From the NCBI GenBank assembly GCA_964353255.1, contig CAYGVJ010000209.1, forward strand, positions 1-5,575: DNA of 5,575 bases, in the 5' to 3' direction. The DNA comes from VFZS01 sp964353255 (GTDB taxonomy: Bacteria > Acidobacteriota > Terriglobia > Bryobacterales > Bryobacteraceae). The first letter of the stretch is position 1; every line of letters starts with the position of its first letter. Shown piece by piece: positions 5,415 to 5,575 of this stretch. The notes below the pieces were generated by a model that searched no databases, was not told the origin of the DNA, and saw nothing but the letters and a program-made list of their open reading frames with translations. The translations under genes were made by a program, and so were the position numbers.

Positions 5415-5575
5415 GGCGGAGCGGGAGATCGGAATGGAACGGGCCACGCTGCCGGAGTACCGCCGGCTGCGCGCGCTCGCGCGCCAGATCGCGCGCTACA
5501 ACCAGCCGCCCTTCGTGGTTCTGAAGGACTCGACCCGCCAGACCCAGGCCAACTGGCGCGACCTGCTCAGCTACG
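5415..5575 (+). pseudogene. gyrB: gyrB 3' region, copy 2 (truncated at left, runs off the window)
   Basis: It reads EIGMERATLPEYRRLRALARQ (split here as EIGMERATLPEY, then RRLRALARQ), then IARYNQPPFVVLKDSTRQ and NWRDLLSY, the same part of GyrB as copy 1, and continues past base 5575. To the left the frame stays open to 5311, but the translation (Cys/Gly/Ser-rich) is not GyrB-like and the divergent nuclease gene lies there, so this copy is also 5'-truncated. Whether its 3' end is intact cannot be seen. It retains the LPEY segment that copy 1 lacks. Confidence 0.82.
5415..5575 (+). repeat. Direct repeat, right copy (gyrB sequence)
   Basis: Partner of the repeat starting at 3231 (offset 2197 bases in the well-matched part). 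Together they bracket the nuclease unit. Recombination between them would delete or circularise about 2.2 kb. Confidence 0.88.

Noticed and set aside
1..5575. CRISPR array, tRNA, rRNA or integrase gene
   Set aside because: I looked for regular short repeats, tRNA-like cloverleaf ends and recombinase motifs on both strands and saw none.

Overview
This is a high-GC bacterial window with the look of an accessory (defence-island-like) patch made of cargo genes, broken housekeeping genes and an insertion sequence. The gyrB fragment (ending IEENALDVRNLDV) looks closest, from memory, to Acidobacteriota-type or other GC-rich Gram-negative sequences. No alignment was run, so the taxonomy is only a hint.

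Left part (1-1112, minus strand): one end of an IS21-family element. It holds the first 336 codons of the IstA transposase, which runs off the window, and the terminal transposase-binding repeats at 1055-1105. The element abuts and truncates a malate dehydrogenase gene fragment (about 1113-1325, minus strand).

Centre (1470-3168, plus strand): a tight three-gene operon. Two DUF488 proteins of different subtypes overlap by 61 bases and are followed 11 bases later by a protein that matches the dual-OB domain family. All three look intact. This is the best candidate for a working system, probably acting on nucleic acid or in cell conflict; its biochemical role is not known to me.

Right part (3231-5575): a 5'-truncated 3' end of gyrB (stop at 3617), a 320-base stretch of unclear content, an intact predicted PD-(D/E)XK nuclease on the minus strand (3941-5170) that looks less GC-rich than its surroundings, and then the start of a second, about 95% identical copy of the same gyrB 3' region running off the window. 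The nuclease unit is therefore bracketed by direct repeats about 2.2 kb apart made of gyrB sequence.

Together the layout suggests serial capture of small defence-type cassettes, with 3' ends of conserved genes (mdh, gyrB) left at the borders. No integrase, CRISPR array, tRNA or rRNA gene is visible.
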